Shown here one piece after another: positions 1 through 10,428 of a stretch of 64,000 nucleotides of DNA. The stretch is from Dillenia suffruticosa (lineage: Eukaryota > Streptophyta > Magnoliopsida > Dilleniales > Dilleniaceae). The translations under genes and the position numbers were made by a program. The stretch lies in contig JAVTVX010000002.1 in assembly GCA_033439265.1 (NCBI GenBank), forward strand, positions 11,320,174 to 11,384,173, in the 5' to 3' direction. A model generated the notes under the pieces. The model saw only the letters and a program-made list of their open reading frames with translations, was not told the DNA's origin and did no database searches. Every line of letters begins with the position of its first letter. Positions within the stretch are counted from its first letter, which is position 1.

Positions 1-282
1 ATAGTGAATACATAGTCGAACAAATAATTGAGCATCACTTTCGATAAGAAAAGTGGATCGAAGGATGTAAATGCATTGAATTTTGGGTACAGCGAGTTCT
101 TTTTATACTAACAGTGATTTCTCGATTATCATAATAGATGTATCGAGAATCTTTGTTTGCAGGTGTACTCGTCTGTCGCACGACGCCCAATCCTGTATGA
201 AAGTCCAATAGGGTGATATGATAAATCGTATGAGTTGTGATCTTATAACGTACATAAAATGCGCTCATATGTAAGTGGAAGA
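1..282 (+). mobile_element. Copia-type LTR retrotransposon, 3' internal end (rest lies left of the window)
   Basis: This stretch aligns by eye, base for base over long runs, with 43410-43691, the non-coding tail just before the 3' LTR of the complete Copia element at 37251-44143. Shared blocks include GAATACATAGTCGA near the start and a block around GCAGGTGTACTCG. It is therefore the tail of a diverged relative in the same orientation. Only the tail is visible, so its coding state and 5' LTR cannot be judged. No open reading frame here should be treated as a gene. Confidence 0.8.
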
Positions 283-701
283 TGTTGGAATATGCCCATT
301 GATGGGGTATTTTGCTAATCTTTGGATAATGGGGTAACTCACCTTGTTCCATTTACCACCTGATTAACTATCCCACTAATTAACCCTAATGTGTTATACG
401 TAAGTTGTAACTTCTTCATCTATGAAGAAGGTGAGGCTAGGGTTTTCATCTCTAGAGAGAGAAAGGGTCGAAGAAAAATTTAGAGAAGGGAATTTTTTCC
501 TATATCATTTTGTCATCGAACTTGAGGATCAAGGTATCGTGGATATGCGGTGGTGGTTCGGATCTCGTGATCACCATCCCGATCGGCCGTTTGAAAGATA
601 TCGCGACTTTGTTAGATTTTTGAAAACCCTACATACTGAAATATTTACTCAAAATTTTAATTTATTTATTTATGCTTTTGTATGTACAATTAAATCCAAT
701 A
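283..701 (+). repeat. 3' LTR of the left-edge Copia element
   Basis: It begins TGTTGGAA, as the complete LTR at 43692 begins TGTTGG, and shares the GTGATCACCATCCCGA block and the late TATGCTT block with both LTRs of the complete element. It ends near CCAATA, where the relative has CCAACA. A stem-loop with arms around 292-299 and 302-310 lies near its 5' end, as in the other family members. The right edge falls inside a glycosyltransferase coding sequence. The ORF at 422-706 is only LTR sequence. Confidence 0.75.
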
Positions 702-861
702 GGTAATGTAAAGCACCCCCATCATTTGGTATAAAAAATGTGACAAACAAGTAGTTGCTTTTGAGGACAAATCTTTTTGTGAATTGAATGAGTGGGATTA
801 AATGACCCATGCCGGGTGTTGGTACCATGACAAAATGTGTGGTAGTTTGCAAAGGTTCCAT
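702..861 (-). pseudogene. UDP-glycosyltransferase (UGT72-like), N-terminal fragment cut by an LTR element
   Basis: Reading leftward from the ATG at 859-861, the first ~53 codons give the start of a plant secondary-metabolite UDP-glucosyltransferase. The segment PTPGMGHLIPLIQFTKR carries the N-terminal glycine-histidine motif; in this family that His is the catalytic base attacking with the acceptor hydroxyl. The beta-strand TFFIPNDGG follows. This wording is typical of UGT72 (group E) enzymes, which glucosylate monolignols and small phenolics. Homology stops exactly where the LTR begins, and the next codons come from the LTR. A full enzyme has about 470 residues, so the rest is either beyond the element to the left or lost. 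The start codon and promoter side are intact, so transcription into the LTR is possible, but no functional enzyme could result. The subfamily is inferred from one short segment. Confidence 0.75.
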
Positions 862-3210
862 TGCAATTCAGAAGAGAAGAACGAGTTGATGGGAACATTG
901 GATGGTTCTTTTATAGAGTGGGAAATGATGGGATGGGTGTTTCCCGGGATTGTGAAGATTGGTAAGAAATTTTTTAGGTTATGTGTGTTATTCGGGCTTT
1001 GTAAAGATCCACTTCAACATTTTTAATTTTATTTTTATTTTTTTTCTATTTGAACGATATTTTGAATATTTTTAAAATTATTTAAATTTATTTTTTTAAT
1101 TTAAATATCGTGTAAAATTTTGATCTCCTTGGTGTTGTCGATTTGAGTGGCTGCTTGTAGAAGTTCGTGTTGGGGCCCGGGGAGAGGGGGGGGGGGGGGG
1201 ACGCCTTGCAAATGAATAAATTATGTTCGCGGGCTTTAAGGAAAACGTCGGGTGATGTTAGGAATAATTATATAAAAACCATGCTTGCTTCATATGTAAG
1301 ATGAATTTTGAAGTCAAAAGCGCATGTGCATGCCATCCTGTTGTGTTACACCACTAAGAAAGCTCATCACCTCCCTCGCACAAGAAGCATCATGTGAATA
1401 ATACCAATTCCTCAACATTTTAAACGTTTTAGTCAAAATTAGATGATCAACTTAAGCAATGAGAAGGGATTTGTTCGAGTATTTATTTGTTCTTTCAATA
1501 ATAAAGAAAATTTCAGTTATTATTTGATGGGTATATCCTCAAAACTCTCTTAATTTGTAAATATATTTATTTGTAAAATAAGAAATAGGAAAATTGTAAT
1601 TTTTGTTTAGATAGGGACGTTGAGTGTTTAGAAATAATATTATGTGATCAATGGTTAGTTGGTATAATAAAATATGACGTTAAATTTCTTAATCAACATT
1701 CTGGATTCGACTCGTGATTTGGGCATAGAGTAGACTATATTGGGAGGATAGTCCGCTTAAATAGGTCACCGTAAGTCTCGAACCAAATTAGTCAAAATAT
1801 AATTTTGAATACCAGTTGATATAGTAAAATAAAAGAAATAATATTATATGAACTAAATAAAATAATTCTCATGTAACATTTTTCATCAGTATATTTTAAT
1901 TAATTATTAATTAAATAACTAAAGACCATTTGAAACATATTAATAATTTAATAAAAATTAACAAAATATATATTGATATAAATAATTACATAAAATTTTA
2001 TTTATTGATTGATTTTATCTACAAAATATTATTCTAATATCAAATGATGCTTTGTTTTCTATTCTATCATCTGTCTCTCCAAGTGTTAAAAGGTCATGCA
2101 GGAGCTTCCTGATTAAGTTACCTTGGAACTCGGCGAATATCGAGTGAAGCTTGCTTCTTCCCTTTCATCAACCATAGATTTGACTTTATTGAATTGTTGC
2201 TTCAGACCCAAGTAAAGTTGGTAATCTTATCAAATTCAAATCAAGTGGATAAAATGGCAATTTAATTTTGTGTGGTAATTCTACTTGGGGCATTCAGTTC
2301 CAATTTTTGTTATTTGGAACAAATATGTATATATAATTTCTAACTCAACAAAAAAAATACAAATTCCCAAATCAGCAAAAGGAGGGAATTTATAAATGAA
2401 ATTCATAATAGTTTGTGGGTTCACTTTTATTCACTTTTTAATTATCAAATTATCTTAATTTAATTTCTCTTAAGGGCAGAAAAATCCCAAATGAATTTCC
2501 TAATTTATTTTTTGATTTTAAGCAAAAGATTGTATTTTAAAGAAATTATGTAATTTAGTTTATTATGGTTGAATTTATTTTTTATTTAGCTCTACATATT
2601 GGGTACCTAACCAGTTCTTAGTTCCCCCCAACATTCCTTTAAAAATAAGGTTCTTAGGATAAAAAATAAAATAAAATAAAATAAAATAAAAAAAACGGTG
2701 TATTCTTTTTCTTCCTCAGAGGAAATCCGCTCGGGGCAATTTTTCAATGCAAAGACTTATGGCATCTTCATCTTTTTGTTATAATGATTTTTCAATTTAT
2801 GATATATAAAAGTTTTTAGGATTTAGACCTAATTCACATTAGATAGAATTTTTTACATAAAAATTATTGATATATTGATAATTTTAATTCTTTTTAATAG
2901 AAATTTTAATTTCTTCTTACAAAGTTGCATATTTTTCACCCAAAAAAAAAAATTCTCTTTTAGTTGAAAAATATTATAAGAAAAAATTTTCTTATGACAG
3001 AAAATTTGTTCCTCAGATATTTATTTATAAATTTTAGGACAAATATAGTATATAGTAATATGGGCTGAACTTAGAAAATAGGAGTTGAGTCGGGCCGAGC
3101 CTTTGTGCAATATGGGCCAAAAATTTATAGGCCTAGCCCTTCTGTTATGGGCCAGAGACTGCCCATATTTTTCAATGATAAATTTTGAATAAAATTTTTT
3201 TATTATAATA
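862..3210. other. Intergenic, AT-rich; upstream side of the truncated UGT
   Basis: I see no supported gene. 862-1030 would hold the promoter and leader of the truncated glycosyltransferase. A G-tract lies at 1186-1200. From about 1500 on the sequence is AT-rich with many A/T runs and no coding bias. The plus ORF at 802-1026 overlaps the UGT start and resembles no protein I know. Confidence 0.5.
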
Positions 3211-4001
3211 GGAATGACAATGGGGCGGGTTTTTGTCAAACCCAACCTGCCCTCTACCTTAAAACTTCATACCCACCCTCACCCTCCACCCCATGGTGGA
3301 TAACAGGTTTTATATCCTACACTCCACCCACCCCTACCCGTGTGTTTATATTCCTACACAGCAAATCGAATTTTTGCCTTCACTAGTCGGTTGGATAAAC
3401 CACCTCGCTTTGAAAAGTATTAAAAAAAAAAAACCACGGCAAAAAATCAACGATCTTTCCATCAAAATCGCAAAATCTATTATAAAATATAATTAAATAA
3501 TAAAATATTTAATTACGAAAAACTAACAAAAACAAGATACATAATTAAATCATAAAAGTTTCAACGACACCCCTGATTATTAAGAACAAAATCTCTATAT
3601 TCTAGATTATAAATTATGTAAAAGTTTTGATCAAGATCTATGAAATCCTAAATTAATTAGTCTCTATAATATAAATTTCTGAAACATATAATCGATTTCA
3701 GAGACTTTATAATCGACCAATTTCATAGTCAAAGGAATGAGATTTTAGGGTTTAATCCAAATTTCACAACCAAAATATAATTTTAAACAAACAAAATTTT
3801 AAGTTTTGAACAAAATTATATATATATATATATATATAAAGACACAAGACAAAGGAGAAGAAAAACCTTCTGACGTAGAGAGAGAGACACTTGTTTACAC
3901 TTCAGGTTGACTCTGTCATAGTTCTAAATCGACTTATGCATGTGTATGTGTGCATATCTATATATATAGTTTTGAATCGACTTATATATGTGTGTGCACG
4001 C

Positions 4002-4032
<31 letters not shown>

Positions 4033-4195
4033 GGGTTTGGTAGGGTACACAGAGAGTACAAAACTCATACCCGTACCTTACCTGACTTTCCTTGAGTTTG
4101 AAAATTTCATATCCTCACCTGTCCCACACCCACTTTCACTGGGTAGGGTAGGGGCGGGTATTCATCGGGATGGATACAAATTGCCCTCTCAAACG
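3211..4195. mobile_element. Probable non-autonomous hAT-like element remnant
   Basis: The left end reads AATGACAATGGGGCGGG and the right end has a GGGCGGGTATTCATCGGGATGG block followed by CAAATTGCC. GC-rich subterminal repeats of CCCACCC/GGGTGGG type ending in an (A)AATTGCC(A)TCCC motif are common at plant hAT-derived elements. No transposase is visible in between; the interior holds TA microsatellites at about 3819-3838 and 4010-4032. The terminal inverted repeats match only imperfectly and I found no convincing 8-bp duplication, so the limits are approximate. Confidence 0.35.
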
Positions 4196-4381
4196 TATGA
4201 TTCATAATTTCATCGACTCGTTAACAAATTTAATAGATTGATCCCAATATATAGTTAGTCCGGATTATTTGAAATACAATAATTAATTAAATTTTATTGA
4301 TTATGATGAATAATTTACTGTTGTTAATTTCTTTACAGTATTAACAAGTTTTGGATCCATGTTCTTTTATAGTATTGCCAA

Positions 4382-4642
4382 TTACGCTAAAAAGTTTAAA
4401 TCGATTGGATTAAAATCAGAGAGATTCATTAATAACCTTAGTTCCAACAGCAATATGGTAGCCTTTAGGTCAGTATCTTCACGTACATACCGTCGAGAAA
4501 CATCTGCAACCAAATTATGCTTCCTGAAGGTTTCATGGAAAACATCACTCAAATATAGAATCTGATTCAACATGTCCTCTGGTAACATTATAGTCGTACA
4601 AACTTCAGTGAATTCTTGATAAAGATGCTCCTCAGCCCACAT
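4382..4642 (-). other. Unrecognised open frame, 86 codons, coding-like composition
   Basis: The frame reads from ATG 4642 through EEHLYQEFTEVCTTIML to DLNFLA. It is leucine- and acid-rich, would fold as helices, and looks more protein-like than the surrounding AT-rich frames. I cannot assign a family. No neighbouring exon with matching splice phase is obvious, so it may be an exon or relic of a larger gene, or chance. A translated search with 4300-4700 would decide. Confidence 0.2.
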
Positions 4643-6167
4643 AATTTAAAGTCTGAATTTACCAAATTCTATGAAAGCTATTCAACGAACAGCCCACATA
4701 GTCATAGCTCATAGTCCCAACACCAGCCATAGTCACTCCCTTTTTATTTCATTTCATACACTCTTTTTCAACGGATAGAGTTGGCTGGTTGTCGCCGGGT
4801 TCAAGGGAGGAACGAGTATAAGGGTCTAAATGGGGTTGTACAAGTTGCCAAGAGATACACAATGGCTGCCGGATTATCGTAAATAGTTTTTCTTTCGCTG
4901 GGAAACGGGTGGGTACAGATTGGTCGAAATTACCACGATCTATGAGGTTGGACTGCTGATCCTAACTGGTTCTACCATGAAATAGGTGAGCAGCCACGTG
5001 GATTGTTATGTTTGTCTGGTGTGGGAGTAGTGGGACCCACTCACAGGCACAACAAAGTAAGCCGGCTTAGGCTTTTAGGTTGGATGTGTCAAAAGAAGGT
5101 ACGTCTCTTCTTGATCTTGTCTTCGGTGTTGTTTCTCTCCAACAACTAGGGACCTAATATCATTCCGTAAACTCCATTAAAATAGATGGAATGAGATTAA
5201 ATTCCTAATAAAATAAACCAATTTGTAATTTTGGTTGAAATTAATTGATTGTGTTATGTCCGATTTGGTAAAAATTAAATCTCGTCCCCCCCCCCCCAAA
5301 AAAAGAAAAAAAAAATGATAGCTAAGCGTATTCATGCTTAATAAAGGAAAAAAAAATGCAATGGACCATATTTTTTCTTTTAAATATAAACTTGTCATAA
5401 GATCTTCTAATGATTTTTTGAGAGAGAGAGAGATTATCTAAATAGTGAAATTTTACTTTTGCATCATAGAATCTCTTGGTTACTTTTCACATAGACTAAG
5501 TAAGGTTTATTTTTTTAAAATAAATTTTATATCTCAAATCATATTAATAAAATATTAAAATTTTTAAATTTGAATAATTTTGAAATAATCAAAATAATTA
5601 TTAAATTAAATAAAATATTTTTTGAAATACGTTGAAATATATTACCATATAAAATTTAATTTATTCCATTTTTAACTCATTTGGCATCTCTAATATTATT
5701 CAAATTGACCCGTATAAAACAAAATACTCTAGCTACAAGCAATTTACCTAGCATCTTTAAAATACCATTCAGTTCTCATCTTTCAACCACATTTATTCCT
5801 CCCTCCTTAAATTTCTAAAACCACCGTTATTTTTCGATTATCCTAATTACATGATTTTCTTGTCAATAAGAAATTGTGAATTACTATAATTTATTAAAAA
5901 ATTATTAAATAAAATTTTATTATTATTAAAATTATGTTTAAAATAGGGTGAGATCGAAATAGATCGAAATCAAATAATGACTTTTTTCCTAAAGTGGATC
6001 GTCAAAAAAAATGTCAAAAGTTTGGTAACCTAAAACTAACATAGTATATATTTTCCATGCCCTAGTGTTACATGAGTATTAACATATACCTAGACACCTA
6101 GACGTAGAAAAAAGGAGAAAGTCGTTATTGAAATATCAACAAAGACTCAAACCCCACTTGGAAAATA
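4643..6167. other. Intergenic, AT-rich
   Basis: No gene is supported. The stretch holds a C-run followed by an A-run at 5286-5300, a short GA run near 5421, and long AT-rich blocks. It lies downstream of the WDCGS-motif gene, whose 3' UTR should occupy the right end. Confidence 0.5.
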
Positions 6168-6650
6168 TCAAGCACATGAGATACCAATAGAAGCCGCCGT
6201 GAACCTCTCCGACGCCGATCTCCTCACCAGAGAATTATAGGCTGGTGTCGCCTCACCATATTCCGATACCGTCTCCGGTGCTTCTGGAATTGTCGAGAGT
6301 GCCCCTGATTTATCGTAAATTACGTAAAAGTCACCCTTTCTTTGGCCACGTATATTTGAGATTGGACCAGTTGGTGAACTATTAGGCCTTGGCTTGAAAA
6401 ATGATCTAAGAAATTTATTCAACGATCTTGAAAACTTTGAAGGCCTTTTTGCCGGCGGAGGTTGTGGTGTCGCTGCCGCGGCTGGAGGAGGAGGAGCTCG
6501 AGTACTGACTAGATGTGGCATCGAGAGAGTTCTTGAAGCTATGGCTGACTCTAGTTGTTTGTTGAATGATTTTAGCTCAAATGAATCATAAAGTGTACTC
6601 CCACAATCCCATATGAGTCCAGCCTTCGTTTTTTCATTTTGAACCTCCAT
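6168..6650 (-). CDS. Plant-specific small protein with WDCGS-LYDSFEL motif (160 aa)
   Basis: This is a complete single-exon frame from ATG 6650. Residues 14-26 contain WDCGSTLYDSFEL. They are followed by a short helical stretch, an alanine/proline-rich linker at about 51-67, a basic segment (SKFSRSLNKFLRSFFK) and a C-terminal serine-rich tail with VRRSASERF. The motif with a variable basic tail marks a family of uncharacterised plant proteins; I know of no established function. The start is supported by a GA-rich leader just upstream and by the motif lying near the N terminus. No signal peptide or membrane segment is visible; the basic stretch could serve nuclear targeting, but that is a guess. 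A second member of the family lies in this window at 46892-47194, with its tryptophan also at residue 14. Confidence 0.7.
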   Translation of the reverse strand: MEVQNEKTKAGLIWDCGSTLYDSFELKSFNKQLESAIASRTLSMPHLVSTRAPPPPAAAATPQPPPAKRPSKFSRSLNKFLRSFFKPRPNSSPTGPISNIRGQRKGDFYVIYDKSGALSTIPEAPETVSEYGEATPAYNSLVRRSASERFTAASIGISCA

Positions 6651-6654
6651 ATGA

Positions 6655-6688
6655 TAGAGAGAGAAAGAGAGAGAGAGAGAGTAGAGAG
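6655..6688. repeat. GA-rich microsatellite in the leader of the WDCGS-motif gene
   Basis: An interrupted (GA)n tract lies directly before the start codon, so it would sit in the 5' UTR as a CT-rich leader. Such tracts occur at several gene starts in this window. Confidence 0.6.
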
Positions 6689-6770
6689 AGAAGTTGGGTG
6701 GGTTTCAATTGAAATAAGGTGGTTCACAAGAGGCAGATAAAGGCAAAATAGAAAGCCACCAAGGCATCGT

Positions 6771-6784
6771 CATATATATATGGA
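6771..6784 (-). promoter_or_regulatory. Candidate TATA box for the WDCGS-motif gene
   Basis: The minus strand reads CCATATATATATG about 120 bp before the start codon. That spacing suits a TATA box with a leader of about 90 bases containing the GA tract. The call rests on sequence and position only. Confidence 0.35.
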
Positions 6785-9178
6785 CTAATTCCGTGTTAAG
6801 GCTTTTCAAATATGGTATAGTTTAAGTCCCTTGGCATTTATTATGACACGGTCGGTCCTCGCTCATACCATTTTTTTTTTTACTAATAAGATAATTTATA
6901 TTAACAAAAATTAAAACTTTTAAATTTAAGAAATTTTAAATTAATTAAAATTCCTTTTTAAATTAAGTAAAAAAATTAAAAATATATTGAGATGAATTGT
7001 CATATAAAATTTAATTTATTTAATTTTTATTCATTTGGTCTCTTTGGCATTACTTATATTTTATTTCATGTATTTTACATTAATTTTAATTTCGTAATAC
7101 TAAAAGAACATTAATTGAACAGGGTCCGACATTATTTATAAGATCAACTAACCGTTACATCATTGTCTAGGTGGTAGAATCAACGAATTATAGCTCCGAA
7201 GATCATGAACAAATTACGTATCCTAAGTTGGTCTATTTTGATTTCACTTTTTATAACGATTAGTTTAATATAATTTTAATGTTGTGGTATAAATGTGTTC
7301 CTTTTTTATTGGGTAAAGTCTTCTCGGTTGTCAAGTCGTTGTTTTCTAAGGTCTAAGGATTTTGAGGTGCTCATTTTACCTTAATATCTCACCTAAATTT
7401 TGGCCAGCCACATTTTTACCAGCCACTTCAAGGCTGGCCAAAATTTAATGCGCTCTCTCTCTCTCTCTCTCACTCTCCCAACCCTCCCCGTACACACGGC
7501 TTGGTGGGTCAGGAGTGTCACACGTTACTTGTGAAACCAGGCACCAACACACGGTATATGATATGAATGAGGATGAAGAGGGCTACTTTTCAAATGCGAG
7601 TTGCAGACCTTGTATATAGAATATAATGTACAACTATTCTTTTTCTCTTTAATAGGTTGGTGGTGGCCCTCACTCGGTTATAAAGACCTTGTATGAACAT
7701 GCATGATAAAACGTGTCTTCAGTCTGAACATAAGATCGATCAGGATTTTTTTTTTTAATTTATGCATAATATTCCTGAATTAATAGTTATTTTGATGGGT
7801 CTATCGCAATAACTGACCCATATTAGATAATTTTCTATAAGTAAAAACTTTCATGATAATTTGAAATATCTTGAATTAGAAAGATGTTTCTATACCTTCA
7901 ACGTGTCCCTTTTGGGATGATTTTGTCTCTTTTGTTTAAAGAAAAAAGGAAAAAGAAAAAAAGAGATCAGCAGAAGAAGATCATTGGTGGGTGAGGCCCC
8001 ATGCCACACTAATTCAACAATTTTAATTATGGAGAAAATGACATATTGTTCCTAATTTTGATATGATCACATAATTATCTAGTAAAATATGGGCCCACGA
8101 TGTGATCACAAAATGGAAAATTGTCACCAAGCCTAGTCACAAACAATGTGGGACAGTCTTAGTAACACCGCATGGAGTTATTTCTTCCTTCTGTGTCTCA
8201 TTTGCACATTGTTCGAATTAATGGCAGTACATTTCCTGGCTCTTCTTTCAAAGTTCAGTAAAAGAGAGAGAACACCTCCCACCCTCAACTCCACCCTAAA
8301 ATTTTTACTTTTGAAATAAATAATTATTTCACAAATTTAAAAATGGGGTTGGAGGATAAGATATTCGATATTCGGCTCATGTTAGAGACGGAGTAAAAAA
8401 TTTAAGAAGAGAGAGAGTGTGGTTTTTCGAGAGTAATTTCATAAAATTTAAGAAGAGAGGGGTTTGTAAATGGATTTGGAATTTTCCTGGGTGCTCCAGC
8501 TTGTATGGCAGATTGAAAGAGTTCACCGCACAAGATTAAAAAGCGTGGTGCTAAGATCATGGCATATTAGAGCTCGTTGACTAGGTATATTAAATTGCAA
8601 AACTACTTATTCTTCTTGAAAGTTTTAGAGATTAGCGTGCCCGTGCCGCATGTTATATTATTTTGTTTAGTTTTTATGAAACAGAAGGTATGGGATAGTT
8701 AAGGTTGGTAAAGTTTCCAGACATTTCCTTGTAGCATTCAACCTTGAGAAAAAGGGAAAAAAAATCCTCAAAAATGCATGAAATTGGTAAAAAGCCAAAC
8801 TTTAAGAGTTACATAAAAATATCCCCTACATTTCAGTTATAGTAAAATTGCTTCCTGAACCTTGAGTTGAATTTCTGCTTTCTTTATGAAATTCCCGTTC
8901 AATGTTTCTCTGTTTCTTAAATTCTGCAAACTACACCTTCTGTCTGCTTGTTTCTGCTTAACTGATTGTTGAAAATATCGGCATGTATCCTGTTCAACGT
9001 CTTAATTAGCTAAAAAATTAATTATCACAGACGGAAATTATCTTCAGATTATGAAGCCCATAAATTGAATCCGGGTTCTACAGGCCAGCATCCTCCAAAT
9101 GATTAGGGAATGCTTGTTTTGGAATTGATGAATCTGCAAGTAATTAAGCACCAAGATGGGATTCATTTTGAGGTTTAT

Positions 9179-9256
<78 letters not shown>

Positions 9257-10428
9257 AAGGAAAATTTGGATGGGTTTCCTGGTGAGAGAAGACCCAGAAT
9301 TATGCTGCAAACAAAAGAGGCAAAGAGGTTTGTATATCAAGAACGATAAGAAAACTGATGAATCTACACTATTTCAAATGGTCAATAGTGTTACTTCGAG
9401 TTCTTTCCCAATTTTCCCAAAATTTGGAGTTTATGTGCTTTTGAATTGGATTTTTGTGACTAATCTTGGTCATGGCCTACTTCGTGCTGCTGTAGCAGGA
9501 ACATAACATAGAGGATCATAGTTTTGGCCATGTTGGTCTGTGTCACAGCTGGGCGTTTCCTAGAGTTTGACCAACTTTGTGAAACTCTTCTCTTGCAGGC
9601 CTTTATGTTATTGTTAGTCCTTTGGGAAGTGCTAATTCTGGTTTAGTTTTGGCTTAACCACTTTATAGTTTAAGAGTTATGGAAGTACCCTGCAGGGATA
9701 CTTATGGTTGGTTTGGATAAGAGTCCTGAAATTGCAGTTCATGCCTTTTCAATCTGGTTCAATTTTTATGTTCACTTCCCTCATTGCAGTTAAACATCTA
9801 CACTAATATTTTCATCCCTTTATCTTCTCTGTGCTTCTTTTTCTCATAATAAACCTTAAAATGTAGGTTCATCAATTCCCAAACAAGACAGGAGATAGAA
9901 ATCGGCAGTCACTAGCTTCTCTCTCACTCTCTCTTCCTTGCATCAGTCCCGTCATTTCATCAAACAAAAAATGGATAAGGATAAATCTGGAAAAAGGGGT
10001 AGGATCAATGTCTGGGGCTATTTGACGATGATTGAAATTTAGGGGATATTTATTATTTATGCTCAACGGGGGATTTGTATAGTTTTAGCAAAAAGAAAAA
10101 GTAAAATAACATAAAATCAGGTAATTAGAAACAACTTAGTATTTTTCCAAATGAGACCCAAATAAAATACAAGAAGAGAATCACATTTCAGGTATGTGTA
10201 TAAATCACACAGACGGGTCATCTTTGATTAGCATCACAGCTTGTAATAATTTTAGTCATGATCATAATAAATTCTAAACTTTCTCAAATCATGGTAAAAC
10301 TTACAGAGTGTATACAAGCTAGTATGCACAAGTCTCATGTAAGACCTCGGATATGATTGAAGTGGTTGCGTGAACAAGAACAGGGAGAGAACTTAACGTG
10401 GTGAAAAACTTTACCCAGAAAGAGAATG
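6785..10428. other. Intergenic, with a compound microsatellite
   Basis: No gene is supported across 3.6 kb. A CT tract lies near 7452-7470. A (TG)n tract at 9181-9210 runs directly into an (AG)n tract at 9211-9252. The plus ORF at 9270-9506 has no family features. The right end, about 10060-10428, should be the 3' UTR of the GABA transporter gene. Confidence 0.5.
9181..9252. repeat. Compound microsatellite (TG)15(AG)21
   Basis: An uninterrupted TG run switches directly to an uninterrupted AG run. It is pure, so it is probably polymorphic. No gene is close enough to assign a role. Confidence 0.95.

Noticed and set aside
422-706. 94-codon plus ORF starting MKKVRLGFSS
   Set aside because: It lies wholly within an LTR; the same region in three related LTRs does not conserve the frame.
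9270-9506. 78-codon plus ORF after the TG/AG microsatellite
   Set aside because: It has no domain, no conserved-looking segment and no gene context.
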